From NCBI GenBank assembly GCA_003952965.2, contig CM025850.1:33088235-33152234 (forward strand): a stretch of 64,000 nucleotides of DNA, given 5' to 3'. The notes under the pieces are model-generated. The model saw only the letters and a program-made list of their open reading frames with translations. It did not search any database and was not told the DNA's origin. The stretch comes from Morella rubra. Its lineage: Eukaryota > Streptophyta > Magnoliopsida > Fagales > Myricaceae. Below are positions 38,085 through 50,879 of the stretch, one piece after another. A program made the translations under genes and the position numbers. Within the stretch, counting starts at the first letter, position 1. Each line of letters begins with the position of its first letter.

Positions 38085-38449
38085 GAGCGACAGTAATAAC
38101 TATATGAAATGCAACAAAAAAGATTATGCATATTTTAATGTTTTCACATTTTATCAAGATTTTTCAATAAACTAACATAAATTAATAAAACAACACACAT
38201 AAATAATACCAACAAAACTATAATTAAACAGCATACAACATTATTAAACTCAGAGATCCATTCGTAAAGAGGACTGGCTTCGTTTAATCTCAAGTTAGAC
38301 CTCCAACATCAGTGTAGAGGTATCCACCGGGAAGTGATCTCAAAAGTTAAATCATAGATAAACAAACAAACATTAAATATTGAATAACACAAACTTTGTC
38401 TTCCAATCTCCAACAAAAACACATAACGAACATCATATAACAATTACCC

Positions 38450-38665
38450 TTCCAATCTCCAATAAACTCCACATAACCAACAACAAATAATAGTTAGCAC
38501 TACCCTCCGCCTTCCAACAAGAATCCACAAACACCAATATTTCCAATAAACTCCACAGAACCAACAACAAATAAAAGTTAGCCCTACCCTCTGCCTTCCA
38601 ACAAAACCCACAAAAACCAACATCTCCAATAATAGTGAGCTCTGCCCTCCGCCTTCCAATAAAAT
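38450..38665. repeat. 84-bp minisatellite in CACTA copy 2
   Basis: Blocks containing AATAAACTCCACA, AACCAACAACAAATA and CCCTCCGCCTTCCAA recur with a period of 84 bases (38461, 38545, about 38628), roughly 2.6 copies. It lies just upstream of the transposase start. Confidence 0.8.
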
Positions 38666-38924
38666 CCACAACTTAATTCAAAAAAAAAGAAAAAAAGAAC
38701 AAACAATAGAAATTGACGAAAAGATTCAAAATACAACTAACCTGTGAAAGAGTAATATGTTATAGGCAAGTCACCTAGTGTCCCTCAAACACAGTTACGA
38801 AAACCACTGTAGTTGAGACAATTGAGTTCAACTGTCAAAGAAAATTAAAAAATAGATTTTTAATAAAAATACATGGTCCAAAAAAAATAGTAAAAACAAC
38901 AGACTTTTGGACATCAATAAATTA

Positions 38925-39420
38925 ATACATTCCAATTCATATATTTCAAAAGATATATTTTCAGCAACCAATTCATACATTTCAATTAATATATTTTCAG
39001 CAACCAATTAATATATTGATTAAAGATATATTTTCAGCAACCATTTTATACAAACCAATTCATATATTTCAGCAATAAATTCATACATCCCAATTCATAT
39101 ATTTCCAGCAACAAATTCATACAAAACAAAATATATAATTTCAGCAATCAATTCATACAACCCAATTCATATATTTTCAGCATTAATTCATACATTTCAT
39201 TCCATATTTTCATCAATCAATTCATACAAACCAATGCATGTATTTTCAGGAATAAATTCAAATAATTCAATTCATATATTTCCAGCAACCAATTCATACA
39301 TTTCAATTCATATTTTTCAGTAACCAATTCATACATTCCAATTATTATTTTTCAGCAATCAATTCATATATTTTCAGCAACCAATTCTTATGTAAATACA
39401 ATAGTTCAACAACCAATTCA
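38925..39420. repeat. AT-rich minisatellite, unit about 35-40 bp
   Basis: About a dozen degenerate units built from CCAATTCATACATTTC, AATTCATATATTT and TCAGCAA. Located between the 84-bp array and the G-rich array within CACTA copy 2. Confidence 0.8.
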
Positions 39421-39624
39421 TAAGCCCAACACTCCAACAAACCAATTCTTCCAACAAATCAATCTCAACACACAAAACCAATAATCCAATTTCATAAGCT
39501 AACTCATTCTATAATTAATTTCATTCATATTTTGTAAAATACTAAAATATACATTGAGTCTGAGTCATTGACCTGAACAACAATGCAAAACCATCACAGT
39601 TGAATTATTTCATGAAGTTCAAAT

Positions 39625-39840
39625 GGGGGGGGAGCTGAAATTCGCGAAGTTCAAAAGGGGGAGGAGATTTGAAGTTGAATGGGGGGGGGTGGCTGAAATT
39701 CGCAGAGGGGGCGGGGGGGAGTGAAATTCGCGGAGGGGGCCGGGGGGAGCTGAAATTCGCGAAGGGGGAAAGAGGGGAGGCTAAATCGGCGAGAGGGGAG
39801 GGGGGGGCTGAAATTCGTGAAGGGGGGAGGGGAAAATTTA
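39625..39840 (+). repeat. G-rich minisatellite, unit about 28-31 bp
   Basis: GCTGAAATTCGCGAAG-like cores at 39634, 39692, 39720, 39749, 39780 and 39807 are separated by runs of four to nine G. The plus strand has many closely spaced G-runs, giving strong quadruplex potential. It sits upstream of the minus-strand transposase, so the G-rich strand is the template strand. A Gly-rich open frame across it (39669-39863) is a by-product. Confidence 0.85.
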
Positions 39841-39854
39841 CTGAAACGCGCGTT

Positions 39855-40178
39855 TTAGTATAAACTCTATAGCAGCGGTCATGACCACCGCTATAGATTG
39901 CTTGGCTGCGTTTTCACAAAACGCCGCTACAATGTCGTTTATAGGCGGCGGCAGTGATCGTACTAGTACGTGCATATGTTGTATAAGCGGCGGTCAAGAC
40001 CGCCGCTATTTCAACCACTGCTATATTGTGTTTATAGCGGCGGTTTATGACTGCCGCTATAGGGGTATTTTCGGTCGCATTTGAAGGAAACCGCCGGGAT
40101 ATGGGGTATATAGCAGCGGTTTTGGTGACCGCCGCTAAAAAGACCGCCGCTACAGATCTTTTTTTTTTTTTTGTAGTG
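39855..40178. repeat. CACTA copy 2 right terminal and subterminal repeats
   Basis: GCGGCGGTC and complements in opposed pairs (for example TATAAGCGGCGGTCAAGACCG near 39980 and a pair near 40035-40060). Ends with a T-run and TGTAGTG at 40178. Confidence 0.88.
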
Positions 40179-40181
40179 ATT

Positions 40182-40976
40182 ATAAGTTAGAATTGATTTT
40201 GGTTAATAATTGTCTGTGCAGCTCAAGTGGTTTCGTGGAATATTCAGGATGTCGGCAAGCGATGTAGTCTGAAAACATTGAACAGACACAGACACAGACA
40301 CACCCAATTCTCGTTTACCATTATTTGTAATTAAAAGAAGGCGGAAAACATGTTTCACGCAAAAGTGCATCCAAAGATCATCTTACCAACTCGGTTAAAT
40401 GTACACGTCGGTGCTTCAGACCGACAAAGGGGCTAAAAGGTCTTCGTTTGGGAAGAAAGTTTTTTCACGAGACCAAACCCACAGCCAAGTTATCCTTTCA
40501 GTGCTTTTACGGGGAAGCTATAGCATGAGTGGAAAACATGATAGCTAGCTAGCTTCAAATCTCTGTCATGGTGCTTAAGACCAAAGACCATAAAACTTGG
40601 CATTAATTGGTTAAGGGATTGACGGCTTCAAGACTTAAAGCTGTATACGCGCTATCAGATCCACAATGCCAAACGCATCCAAAACTCTTTAGCGTGTGGC
40701 GTGGATAAAAAGAACTGGAAAACATGAATGGCTCCTATACAACTGAAATCCAAGACCAAAGCCAAAGAGCGCTAAAAGGGTCTTCCTCTTTTTTTTTTTT
40801 TGTCCTTCTTCGCCAAATGCCAATCTACACACAAGTGCCCTTCAACAAAAAGGTGCTAAAATGGTTTCGTTCGTTCAGAAAGCTTCCAACTGCTAACATA
40901 AAACGTTTATATAAATGGGTGAATCCAAAAACCAGTCAGAAAAAACCAAAAAACGAAAAAGAAACCAAATACACAA
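40182..40976. other. Intergenic between CACTA copy 2 and tRNA-Val
   Basis: No gene seen. Two loosely similar stretches contain GCTAAAAGG(G)TCTTC near 40433 and 40771. An open frame at 40724-41023 runs into the tRNA and is not a protein gene. Confidence 0.6.
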
Positions 40977-41050
40977 TGGCGTCGCCCGGACTCGAACCGG
41001 AGACCTTCAGTGTGTTAGACTGACGTGATAACCAACTACACCACGACACC
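40977..41050 (-). tRNA. tRNA-Val (anticodon AAC)
   Basis: On the minus strand a complete cloverleaf: acceptor GGTGTCG pairs with CGACGCC (one G-U), D-arm with GGTTAT, anticodon stem TCAGT/ACTGA around loop CTAACAC giving anticodon AAC, T-arm with loop TTCGAGT, discriminator A at 40977. No intron, and CCA is not encoded, as for nuclear tRNAs. Runs of T (about 40957-40967) shortly downstream fit RNA polymerase III termination. The internal A and B boxes are as expected. It decodes GUU and, after inosine modification, other valine codons. Confidence 0.97.
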
Positions 41051-42325
41051 ATTTGCTTTCGGTGCTAATTTATAGATTAATAAACGCTTTCTAATCACTT
41101 TCACTTTTCTCTCCCGAATTGGACGTTACAATCTTATGACCATGATATTGAACTGCTCTTTAACATTGATGTTCTGTGAATTGTGCCCAAAAGGACAAAG
41201 AAAACTCAAAGCAGAAATATAAATTAATAAGTTATCGACTTTTGAGGTCAAATTGTTATGAATGAGGAATTTTTAGTACATACTTGAAGAAAACTGGTAA
41301 TCTTAGGGAACTCCGTTATTAGCGCACCAACGCAACATCATAGAGCTAAAAGTTGAAAGCCAGCAGCTCTTCAAATGCTCTGCATTTTCTGATGAAAACT
41401 GCATTTGAGTTTTTTGAGAGACCTTACACGCTTTTCAACTCCTGGTGATAGCATCTGAATCAAAAGTTCTCCACATGGTTTAGCATTGTCTGGCCCATCC
41501 AGGGATTGTTTTTGTCATGCCAGAGTTAAGAAAGACAAGGCAGAGTTATCATACTGTTGAGGTAGATCTAATGGAAGAGCAGAAATTACAAATAAAACTT
41601 GGTTCATATTTGCCTCCAAAGCTCTATTGATATGAAATCACGAGTTTAATCAATCAAAGACAGGGCAGCTCTTTGGCTCCTGCTGCCTTCTCTGCTGTAC
41701 GGGAATAAACTTGATGGCCCCATAAGATTTGAAATTCAATTGTTTAGTGACTCTGCCTCCAACTCCTAATTGATGTACTTTTGGACTTCACTTGGAAAGT
41801 GATCATTTTCCAACTAGAAAGAAGATCTAAACACCACCACTAATCAGCCCCACCATAAAGTAGATCATTACACCACTCTTACGTTGCAAGCAGGCCCAAC
41901 CGTTTTTGAGACAAGGAAACATAGCCCACAAACAATCCGCAGCTACAGTGATCAACAAAATTACCAAATTAATAGAAAATCTACATATCTGTCAATGTCA
42001 ATCAAGTAATAGAAAATTCAGTCCCATGCCACCATGGAAGATTTGCGTATAAGATTTACCCACAAACTGGGAGAATTGTTCTCCCATTACAAAAGTCATG
42101 TCATTCACACGGAAAATTAAGACCAACAATTTCAAACACTGGCTTACAAAACTCCATGGAAAAGCCCCTGGGATTCGATTTCAAGTGAAATCAGATTACA
42201 ATTCCTAACGGTATACGAACAACATTACACTAGAGAATCAAACCCTATCTATCATATAGCGAATACTACTCTACGAAACATTAGGCATTTCTCAGAAACC
42301 CTAGAGCAGCCAACCATTGACCTGT
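41051..42325. other. Intergenic plus 3' region of the first H4 gene
   Basis: No open frame or domain recognised. The last 100-200 bases before 42326 probably hold the H4 3' UTR. Plant histone mRNAs are polyadenylated, and no animal-type histone stem-loop is expected or seen. Confidence 0.5.
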
Positions 42326-42900
<575 letters not shown>

Positions 42901-43319
42901 GGATTGGCGGATTGTGATTTTAATCGGATTGCCGATAAGGCGCTGCCTTCGGATCCTCTAACGAAGCTCCGGAGTCCAGACATTACCAATTAACCAGCCC
43001 GATTAAAGAGTTAAGAAAACAAAGCCCACGTTTCTATCATACAAAGCTTCCATGGACAGCCCAAAGAAAAACATATTGCATAGTCCATCTGTATGAAGCA
43101 GGCCCGTTTCATATTTGATTCAATCTGAAGTTCCCATATGGGCCTCACGAGGCCCAATTTAGTTGCTTATGAAAATAAGACCGAAATCCTCGTTGACCCA
43201 AATATTTGTGAAGGTTCAGCCTGACCCACTGTACCTTTATTTTATAGCTTAGCCATTTTAGTCCAATTTTTCAAAATCATTCTCCATCCCTTGCAATAAC
43301 TGACAAGTCCTCCAACTTC

Positions 43320-43532
43320 GCCTGCGTTTAGATGAACAAAAAAATTCCCTAATCGGAGATAGTAGAGATTTTCTTGAGATTGGTAAAAAAAATATTAAGA
43401 GTTTGTAAAGAAGTCAGTTAAAATTTATAAAATTATATTAGAGTTGATGAAAAAATTGTTGAAATTTATTAAAATTTATTAGAGTTTGTGACAACATTAT
43501 TGTAAAAATAATTATTCCACCCAAACGGAGGC
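43320..43532. mobile_element. MITE-like element
   Basis: The left end GCCTGCGTTTAGATG and the complement of the right end, GCCTCCGTTTGGGTG, match at 12 of 15 bases. The interior is AT-rich with GAGTTTGT and AAATTTAT repeats. Target duplication not clear. Its ends resemble those of the element at 25505. Confidence 0.55.
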
Positions 43533-43539
43533 TTTTTTT

Positions 43540-45093
43540 TAATAAAAAAGAAAAAAAATTAATCAAATTATCTCTCTATATTTTAAAAAAAAAAAATCAA
43601 TAAAATCTAAGGTACCCCCAATTTATTATCCAGTAAAATTTACAGTACCCCTAATTTCTTATAGGCATCCAAACATAGAAAATTTCTTGAGGCGTCGAAA
43701 CATAGAACTTGAAGACGACCTAGACGCACTAGAAGAAACGACCTTGTAACTAGCTCGTGCGTTCCTGGCACACGCAGTTGAGGACTAATAGAATCCAATC
43801 AACTTCTAAGTGGAAGCAATACTGTAAGCGTTTATCTCAAGACACAAAAACTCGAACCCTTTCCATTTGGCAAATCTCTGCTTCTCCTTCCCACCACAAA
43901 CGAGACCTTACTTTTGAGGCGGCAATTGCAACTCATTAATAAATAAAAAGAGTTAAAAGACACTTTATCCTGCATTAATCACTCCACTAATGCCCAATCC
44001 CAAACCTAAATTCTGTAACAGTTCAATCTACAAAAGAGTTGCCTGTTAGGATGTGCACCCTGAAATAATAAGAAATAAATAATATAGATATTAAAACTTG
44101 GTACAGCAACCACCAATTTAAAGATTACCATTGCTATCAGTTCACATTTGAGATGCAGCTTCACAGGAAATGGTAACTCAGATGACCTTGCTAGCTTCGC
44201 TTTTATATGATCTGAGCTTAACCAACTGGCTAGATAAGCAAACGGCTACAATTCATCCGCCAGCCAGCCTATTCTCATTGCTACATACTAAAACAGACGT
44301 TAACTCTTCCAATTGCATAATACAATTTGAGACTCGGGTGAACCTGCAGAGGATCCTAGTCCAAAACACAGAAACCTCCAAGTTTCCTACGAAAGCCCTA
44401 ACACCATCAAGCAATTTATCAAGCAACAGGCAGGCTACTTTTAACAGGTCCAGATTCTAAAAAGTTGGAGAACCCTATTTATAAATCTCACAAGTGCAAA
44501 CATACCCTACCTGATTAAGCAGAACTGTTTCCGTCAAGACTACTGAAGGAACAAAATCTCTACCAATTGGAACTGGAAATCGAACAAGCTGGTTGAGGGA
44601 CAAACTTTACAATTGCAAAACATATCAGCTTGCGAACTATGAAACCGCTTCCACCCTATACTAACCAGAAGATCCAAGCAGTTGCATAATTCCAAATGAA
44701 AAGAAAACCGCTAATCCCTTACAAACTAATCAAGCTGCAAATTGATCATTATAAGAAAATTTCAGATAATACGAGCAAACTAAGCACTTTCTAATAATGA
44801 TCAACTTGACGCTTGATTAGTGAAATTTTCACATAATCCTAGGAGTTGCATAATTCCACTTTCAGTCAACCACAAACAACCAAAAAAAAAAACGGAGAAC
44901 ATCCAATTAATGGTTCCATTGAATATTCAAGAAAATTCAATTAAGAAACACTAGTTTCCATTGCAAAAAAAAAAACCCAATTACACTGGATACAGAAGCA
45001 AACTAGCATCACGAAAGTCTAGATCAGACCCTAAGTCTACCATAATAGAAAATAAACAATTTACAACTCTTAACGAGCAAATAGAGAACAGAA
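43540..45093. other. Intergenic between the H4 genes
   Basis: No gene recognised. Small open frames at 43757-43939 and 44170-44460 (plus) have no family resemblance. The last part contains the 3' region of the second H4 gene. Confidence 0.5.
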
Positions 45094-45660
<567 letters not shown>

Positions 45661-46199
45661 CGGCTGTATCCCCAGATTGTTTTCAGGCGGATTGTGTTTT
45701 CTCCGGAATCGCTGATGTGGCGATGGCGTGTCTTTCCTGCGTGTCACGGACTCACGAGGATGGTTGGTTCTGTGTTTCTGGACTTCGAGGTGAAAAATGG
45801 AAAATGTGGACCCTTTGATTAGGGTCTTATCGATGGCTGAGGTTGTCGATCCGTGGCAACCAGCTTATCAGCTTAGTTTGTGCCTTTGTGGTGCAATGTT
45901 ATTTTGATAAAGCAACCAGACAATCGTGTTTTGTGAATTTAGGAAGAAAGGCAGTAGGCATTAAACATTTTATTGTAAAGTTAATTTCACAATGCTTGTA
46001 AAAAATATAAGCCCCTCGAGGGAAAAAAAACAAAAAACAAAAACAACAAATAGCTCTTTGAAACATTTAAATTACAAATAAACCATTATTAACATCTAAA
46101 ATGAGAGTGTACAGAAAAGAGCTTTGGTCCCCAAGACAAGTCATTTCAGACTACAGGATATAACATCATCTCCTACTCCTAAATTTCCCAGTAGTCTTA

Positions 46200-46745
46200 G
46201 AGTATTTCTAACAGCTTCTCTATTCTAATATTTTGGTCAGAATAGATAACCGGTTTAACAAAAAGGATTAAAAACACTCCCTAACAGCTTATCTATTCTA
46301 ACAATTTTTAACAAAAAATTTTAACATGTGAACAATGGTTCTCTATTTTTAGAGAACCACTGTTCACTTCACCATCTTAAAATATTAATATCTCTCTTCT
46401 TTGTTTCCTCTTCTTCCAGCTCTCACGCTCTCCCTCTCTTTTCTTTTCTTTTTTTCTTTTTCTTTTTTTTTTTTTCTTCCTCCTAGCTCTCACGCTCTCT
46501 CTGTCTTTTCTTTTCTTTTTTTCTTTTTTTTTTCTTCCTCCGTTAAAAACAATATTCAAAAATATAAATGTTAGAGAAAGAATAAAGAAATCTTTGAAAA
46601 ATAATATTTAAATGGAATAGTAAAAATAGATGGTTAAAATAGAGAAGCTGCTGCAGTGTTTTTAAAAAGTTGATAGTTAAAATAGAGAAGTGTGTTTTTT
46701 GGTTAAAGTAGAAAGCTAGATTTGAATAAGTTGCTAGGAATGCTC
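46200..46745. mobile_element. Harbinger/Tourist-like MITE
   Basis: TTA on both sides (46197-46199 and 46746-46748). The left end GAGTATTTCTAACAGC and the complement of the right end, GAGCATTCCTAGCAAC, are matching terminal inverted repeats. A TTA target duplication is the mark of PIF/Harbinger elements. The 546-base interior has a hairpin near 46327-46366 (arms of about 17 bases, one mismatch) and duplicated CT-rich microsatellites. No coding capacity. Confidence 0.8.
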
Positions 46746-46755
46746 TTAGGGGGGT

Positions 46756-46823
46756 ACAATTGGTGGGTACAACTGGAAGACTCAACACTACAATTGGTGG
46801 ATACAATTGGAAGACTCAACACT
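46756..46823. repeat. 34-bp tandem duplication
   Basis: ACAATTGGTGG followed by AAGACTCAACACT occurs at 46756 and again at 46790, with two substitutions. It lies between the MITE and the pararetrovirus remnant. Confidence 0.85.
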
Positions 46824-46924
46824 ACACTGCATAATAGAAATACGAAAAAGAAACACAGAAAGAGTTTTTTACATGGAGGGATAAGAGAGCAGTACTAGGA
46901 GTTCGATGCCTCATTGTATATGAG

Positions 46925-47060
46925 AGATTGTCTTTTATAGCCACACTACAATAATTGGAGCATCTTCTTTTTGAAAGATAAATGTTGTGCTGGATTATTC
47001 TCTGACAAGATTCTTCATCGTGTGCTAGAATCACATGCGTTGTTTTCTTTCTCCACATGT
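46925..47060 (-). promoter_or_regulatory. Pararetrovirus promoter-like region
   Basis: Downstream of the transactivator remnant, the minus strand has a TATAAAA box at 46933-46939 (GGCTATAAAAGAC). This is where caulimovirids place the pregenomic RNA promoter. The sequence to 46830 would be start site and leader. Activity is unknown. Confidence 0.5.
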
Positions 47061-47182
47061 GTTTGTAGTCGCTTAGAAATCTTACAGCTTTCCCAGCTTT
47101 GCAATGTCTCTCACGTTCTTATGTAGGACAAAGGAATATTTATTGTAAGGGCTTGTGTCAAGATCCACTACGACTTCTAACC

Positions 47183-48520
47183 TTATCCTTCTAACATATT
47201 AACTAGATTATGATATTCTTCCTCGGATTTGCTTGCAGAGCTTGGCCAAGGATTCTGTGAATTGTCAAACTGGAGCTCTGTTGCAATAAGGTCAGATAAG
47301 GCCCAGATATCTTCAGGGATATCTAAATCAATTCCTCTGATTAATTTAGATAAAAACTTGGTTGCTGCTTCTAACTGGTCTAGTGTAGACTCATGATCTG
47401 ACTTTAAACTTATGATAAAAAGTCTTATTTCATTCGTGACCATTGTTAATGGATCTGTTCTATTGCGTATGTCTTTTGTATTTGTGGACAAAAAATAAAG
47501 ACTTTTTGCTACATATTCTTCAAAATCTGCAACTTTAGCTATGTCAACAGAATTAAGTGTGTCATTTTTTGGATTGAATATTTCCTCAAGTTCTCATTCT
47601 TCTGTTTCTCCCAAAAACCAGATCTGATATGGCTGGAAGAATTTTTCTCTGTACCGCCATCCGATAGAACTTTCAATCCAAAACGTGTAATATTTATGTC
47701 ATTTCATGTTGGGTAAAACATGAACCAACATATTTTTGATCATGGCTGAAAAACATTGCCACTGATCTGCTGAATGTCCTTGGAAAATAACTATATTAGC
47801 TATTCCTCATTCTATCACTTTATCACTTTTTTCCCTTTATGGAAGGAAAAGAGTAAGCTTTGGAATCCCATAACTTAAGTTGATGTATTCCAAATGATCA
47901 TCAGTTAGGATTTTAGTAATCCTTTCTTCATGATCTTCAACCATTTTTGCTATCTTCTGAAAGATTTCTTTTGGTAGCCCTGATTAAGCTTTGGTCTACA
48001 AACAAATCCATTTAATCTTTGTATGCTCAAGAGTCAAATTTTGCATTTGCATCAAATCTGTGAGTATAAGAAGATTCTGGATGCTAGAAATATTAATTTA
48101 TTCATTCCAATTAATTTGTAAGATTAAATCGGAACAAAGTTTTCTCATTTTTTCTCGCTGTTCAATTTGATCCAAAATTTTTCTGGAAAGATTAGACATG
48201 CATGTGTTGGCGAAACTTTACATTTTGTTGTAAAATAGAACTTTTCCACACACCATTTAATTCATCATATAAATCTTTGGGCAATCCAAGATTATGAAAA
48301 TCTTTTACCTGTATAAGTGTAGAAAATTAATTGAAATACACATGGAATGCTTGTTTAGCTTCTTCCATATTTGTGAAGGATCTGTGACATGCTCCTTGGA
48401 ATTTATTGATCTGAGCGTGACAACATTCCCATGTAGTATAGATTCTTGGTTGGAATCCTTGAAGACTACATAAACCTTGGGTAGGTTTTTCTTAGCCATT
48501 GTAATGCATCCACCTTGATT
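47183..48520 (-). pseudogene. Viroplasmin/transactivator remnant of the pararetrovirus
   Basis: A caulimovirus viroplasmin-type domain (Cauli_VI, the RNase H1 N-terminal fold) begins near 48505 with KVYVVFK. After a frameshift it continues in another frame with HAQINKFQG and a segment ending in AFHVYFN (to about 48320). In exogenous relatives this protein forms inclusion bodies and lets ribosomes reinitiate. The rest, to 47183, is a poorly conserved acidic and helical region broken by many stops; the last open part is 47183-47491. It cannot encode a complete protein. Confidence 0.75.
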
Positions 48521-48559
48521 AGGTTGTTGTGTGGGTTTCATCTTTTTCTCCACTAATAT

Positions 48560-50060
48560 AGTGGTTTTCTCTGTTCAAGAATTCAACAATAATATTAATA
48601 GAACTCTTGATATGTTGCACATCAAAAGAATATTGTGTAATAAAATTAAACCATTTTAAGCTTCTTCCTTCGAGGATTTGTTTTTTTGTTAATAAGGAAA
48701 TCCCTAATTGCTTTAGTATCTGTTCTAAGTATAAAAATCTCAGGGCAAGATAAATATGAAAAGCTTTAATAGCTAATTTTATGGTTAACAATTCTTTTTC
48801 AAAAATAATATAATTTTGTTCATTTGGTTTAAATTTTCCAGAATTATATCCATAAATTAATTCTTTTTTTTGAAGCATTTTAGGAATTGGATCTTTTATA
48901 GCTCTAATTCCTGATTATGCTCTTTCTACAATCCTTTCTTGTTTCCATTTTTGTAATGGGATTGCTTTAAGAACACATCCCCAACACTGGTTGGAGGCAT
49001 CGGTTTCAAGAATAAGTTTATCTCCTGAGTTAGGAAAATAAACTTCTCGAACTTTATTTATTTCTGTCTTGGTTGACTGAACGACTCTTGTATCTTCTTC
49101 GTTCCAGTCAAAAAGGGTATCTTTTCTAAGTTTTTTCAATAAAAGTAACTCTTTTTGAGATAATCCTTTTATAAAATTTCTTCCATAATTAAGTATTTCA
49201 AGAAATTGTTAAAGTTGTTTTTTATCATGCAAAACTTCTGGAAATTCTTTTACTTTCGTAATAATATGATCTTGTAATTTCAAACCTGAATGGCTTAAAA
49301 TTAACCCAAAAAATTCAATTGCATATTTTTCAACCTCTATCTATATAAGGAGATAACATAATTCCATTTTGTTGGAATTTTTCACATACAATTTTTAGGT
49401 GTTTCTTATGTTCTTCGTTTGTTTTTTAGAACACAAGAATATCATCAATATATAGTACTATACAAAAATCTTTAATGTCTTTAAATATATTGTCCATCCA
49501 TCTTTGAAAGATTTGTGGTGCAGTGTTGAGACCACAAGGCATTACCTTCCATTGATAATGTCCAGATGGTATACTAAAAGCCGTAAGGGGTTTTGATTCT
49601 TCAGTTAACTGAATCTGTCAATACCTTGACTTACAATCAAATTTACTAAAGATTTTTTTATCCTTTAGCTTGGTTAACTAAAACATCTTTTCGAGGGATA
49701 AAATATCCATGAAATTCTAAATGTTCATTTAGCCGTTTATAGTTTATTTCCATTCAGGCATTTCCTCTTTTTTGTATAGAATGGTTTCTTACCATAAAAG
49801 CAGGACTTTATTGTGGACTTGTAGTGTTTTCTATAAGTCCTTTTTCTAAAAGTTCTTTGATTTGTGTATCAAATTCTTCTATATCTTGTCTTGTATAGAC
49901 CATGGGTTTGACTCTAATAATAACATTAGGGTCTCTTAATTTTAGGCTACAAAATCTAGGGTTTTTAAACCATAACTTAAAGGATTTTCACTGAAGTTTT
50001 CTTCTAAAATTCTATAGACCCAATTAATTTCTTCAAGTATATAAATACCTACACCACACT
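48560..50060 (-). pseudogene. Pararetrovirus reverse transcriptase and RNase H remnant
   Basis: Reverse transcriptase: the palm segment reads MPCGLNTAPQIFQRWMD, followed by the catalytic motif YIDD at 49441-49452. RNase H: the first Asp lies in LETDASN (about 49020) and the Glu in FEKELLTIKL (about 48800). A further Asp is kept only in a shifted frame (about 48720), and the last expected Asp is Glu. Stops are frequent between 49140 and 50060, so no long open frame survives. In the virus these domains copy pregenomic RNA into DNA. Confidence 0.88.
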
Positions 50061-50289
50061 TCGGAGGCAAAAACTCAGGGGTACACTTATTCGTATGTTG
50101 TGTAAGCACAATGATTTCAACTAACTATTTATTTAGAGTTAAATGAATATGAGTATGATTGATATGCATAGTAAGAAATTATACCAACTAGGAAATCACC
50201 ATGCATATTAGGAAAGCAGAGAATTTTTGGAGTTATAAATTTCTTTCCATTTAACCAAACTGCAACCTTTTTGGCTTTCAAATCAATTT

Positions 50290-50430
50290 TGGTTTCTTTT
50301 ACCATCTATTCCTTTTACTAAAATTGAATGTTTCATTAGAATCCATTTTTCAGATGGAATAACATTAGGTCTACAACTGCTTACTGTAGCTCCTGTATCT
50401 ATTAAAATATTAAGGGTATATGGTATATAG
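50290..50430 (-). pseudogene. Pararetrovirus aspartic protease remnant
   Basis: The minus strand reads LNILIDTGATVSSC, with the retropepsin Asp-Thr-Gly at about 50391-50399, followed by a short beta-rich stretch. It lies between the movement protein and reverse transcriptase regions, as in caulimovirid polyproteins. The open segment 50495-50785 just upstream is a linker without recognised domain. Confidence 0.8.
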
Positions 50431-50879
50431 CCCAAAAAATTAAATTGTGCTAAAACATACATTGATTTCTTTTTTCCTTGATTAGGAGAAAAGATTATTT
50501 CTTCTTTTCATAAACAATAATGACAAATTTGTGATGATTGCACACATTTTTTTCATAATTTGTTCCTGGCATAATTGGAACTTCGACATATTTCACTTCT
50601 ATGGGTTCTTCGTTTTGTTTTTCTGATTTTGTACCACTTGACTGTCCTAGTTCAATATTTTGTCTTAGTATTTGTAACCTAAGATCAGGTATTAATTCTT
50701 TGGGAATGTGAAAACTTAATCTAGCAAATTTCTCCTGATCTGGTTCTAAGATATAATTGGGAGTTCTTTTATCTTTAAAATACAAATTTTTCCCAGAATC
50801 TTGTATTTCTAAAATATTTTCTTTTTAATGGTTCATTATTTTGAACAACATCTGAAAGTAACCATTGTTTTGGTACTTC

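Larger units (their letters stand above)
31946..40178 (-). mobile_element. CACTA (En/Spm) transposon copy 2, end to end
   Basis: The left end CACTACAAAAAAAAGCACC starts at 31946. The right end, read on the minus strand, starts CACTACAAAAAAA at 40178. Both have dense subterminal GCGGCGGTC repeats. Total length is 8233 bases, with transposase and TNPA-like genes on the minus strand and three tandem-repeat blocks upstream of the transposase start. Flanking triplets are TTT on the left and ATT on the right, one mismatch from a 3-bp target duplication. Many small indels break the coding parts. Confidence 0.93.

Noticed and set aside
39669-39863. Glycine-rich 64-codon open frame
   Set aside because: It is the translation of the G-rich minisatellite inside CACTA copy 2, in a region with no other coding sign.
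40724-41023. 99-codon plus-strand open frame
   Set aside because: Its C-terminal part is the complement of the tRNA-Val gene and the rest is poly-T-derived; no family resemblance.
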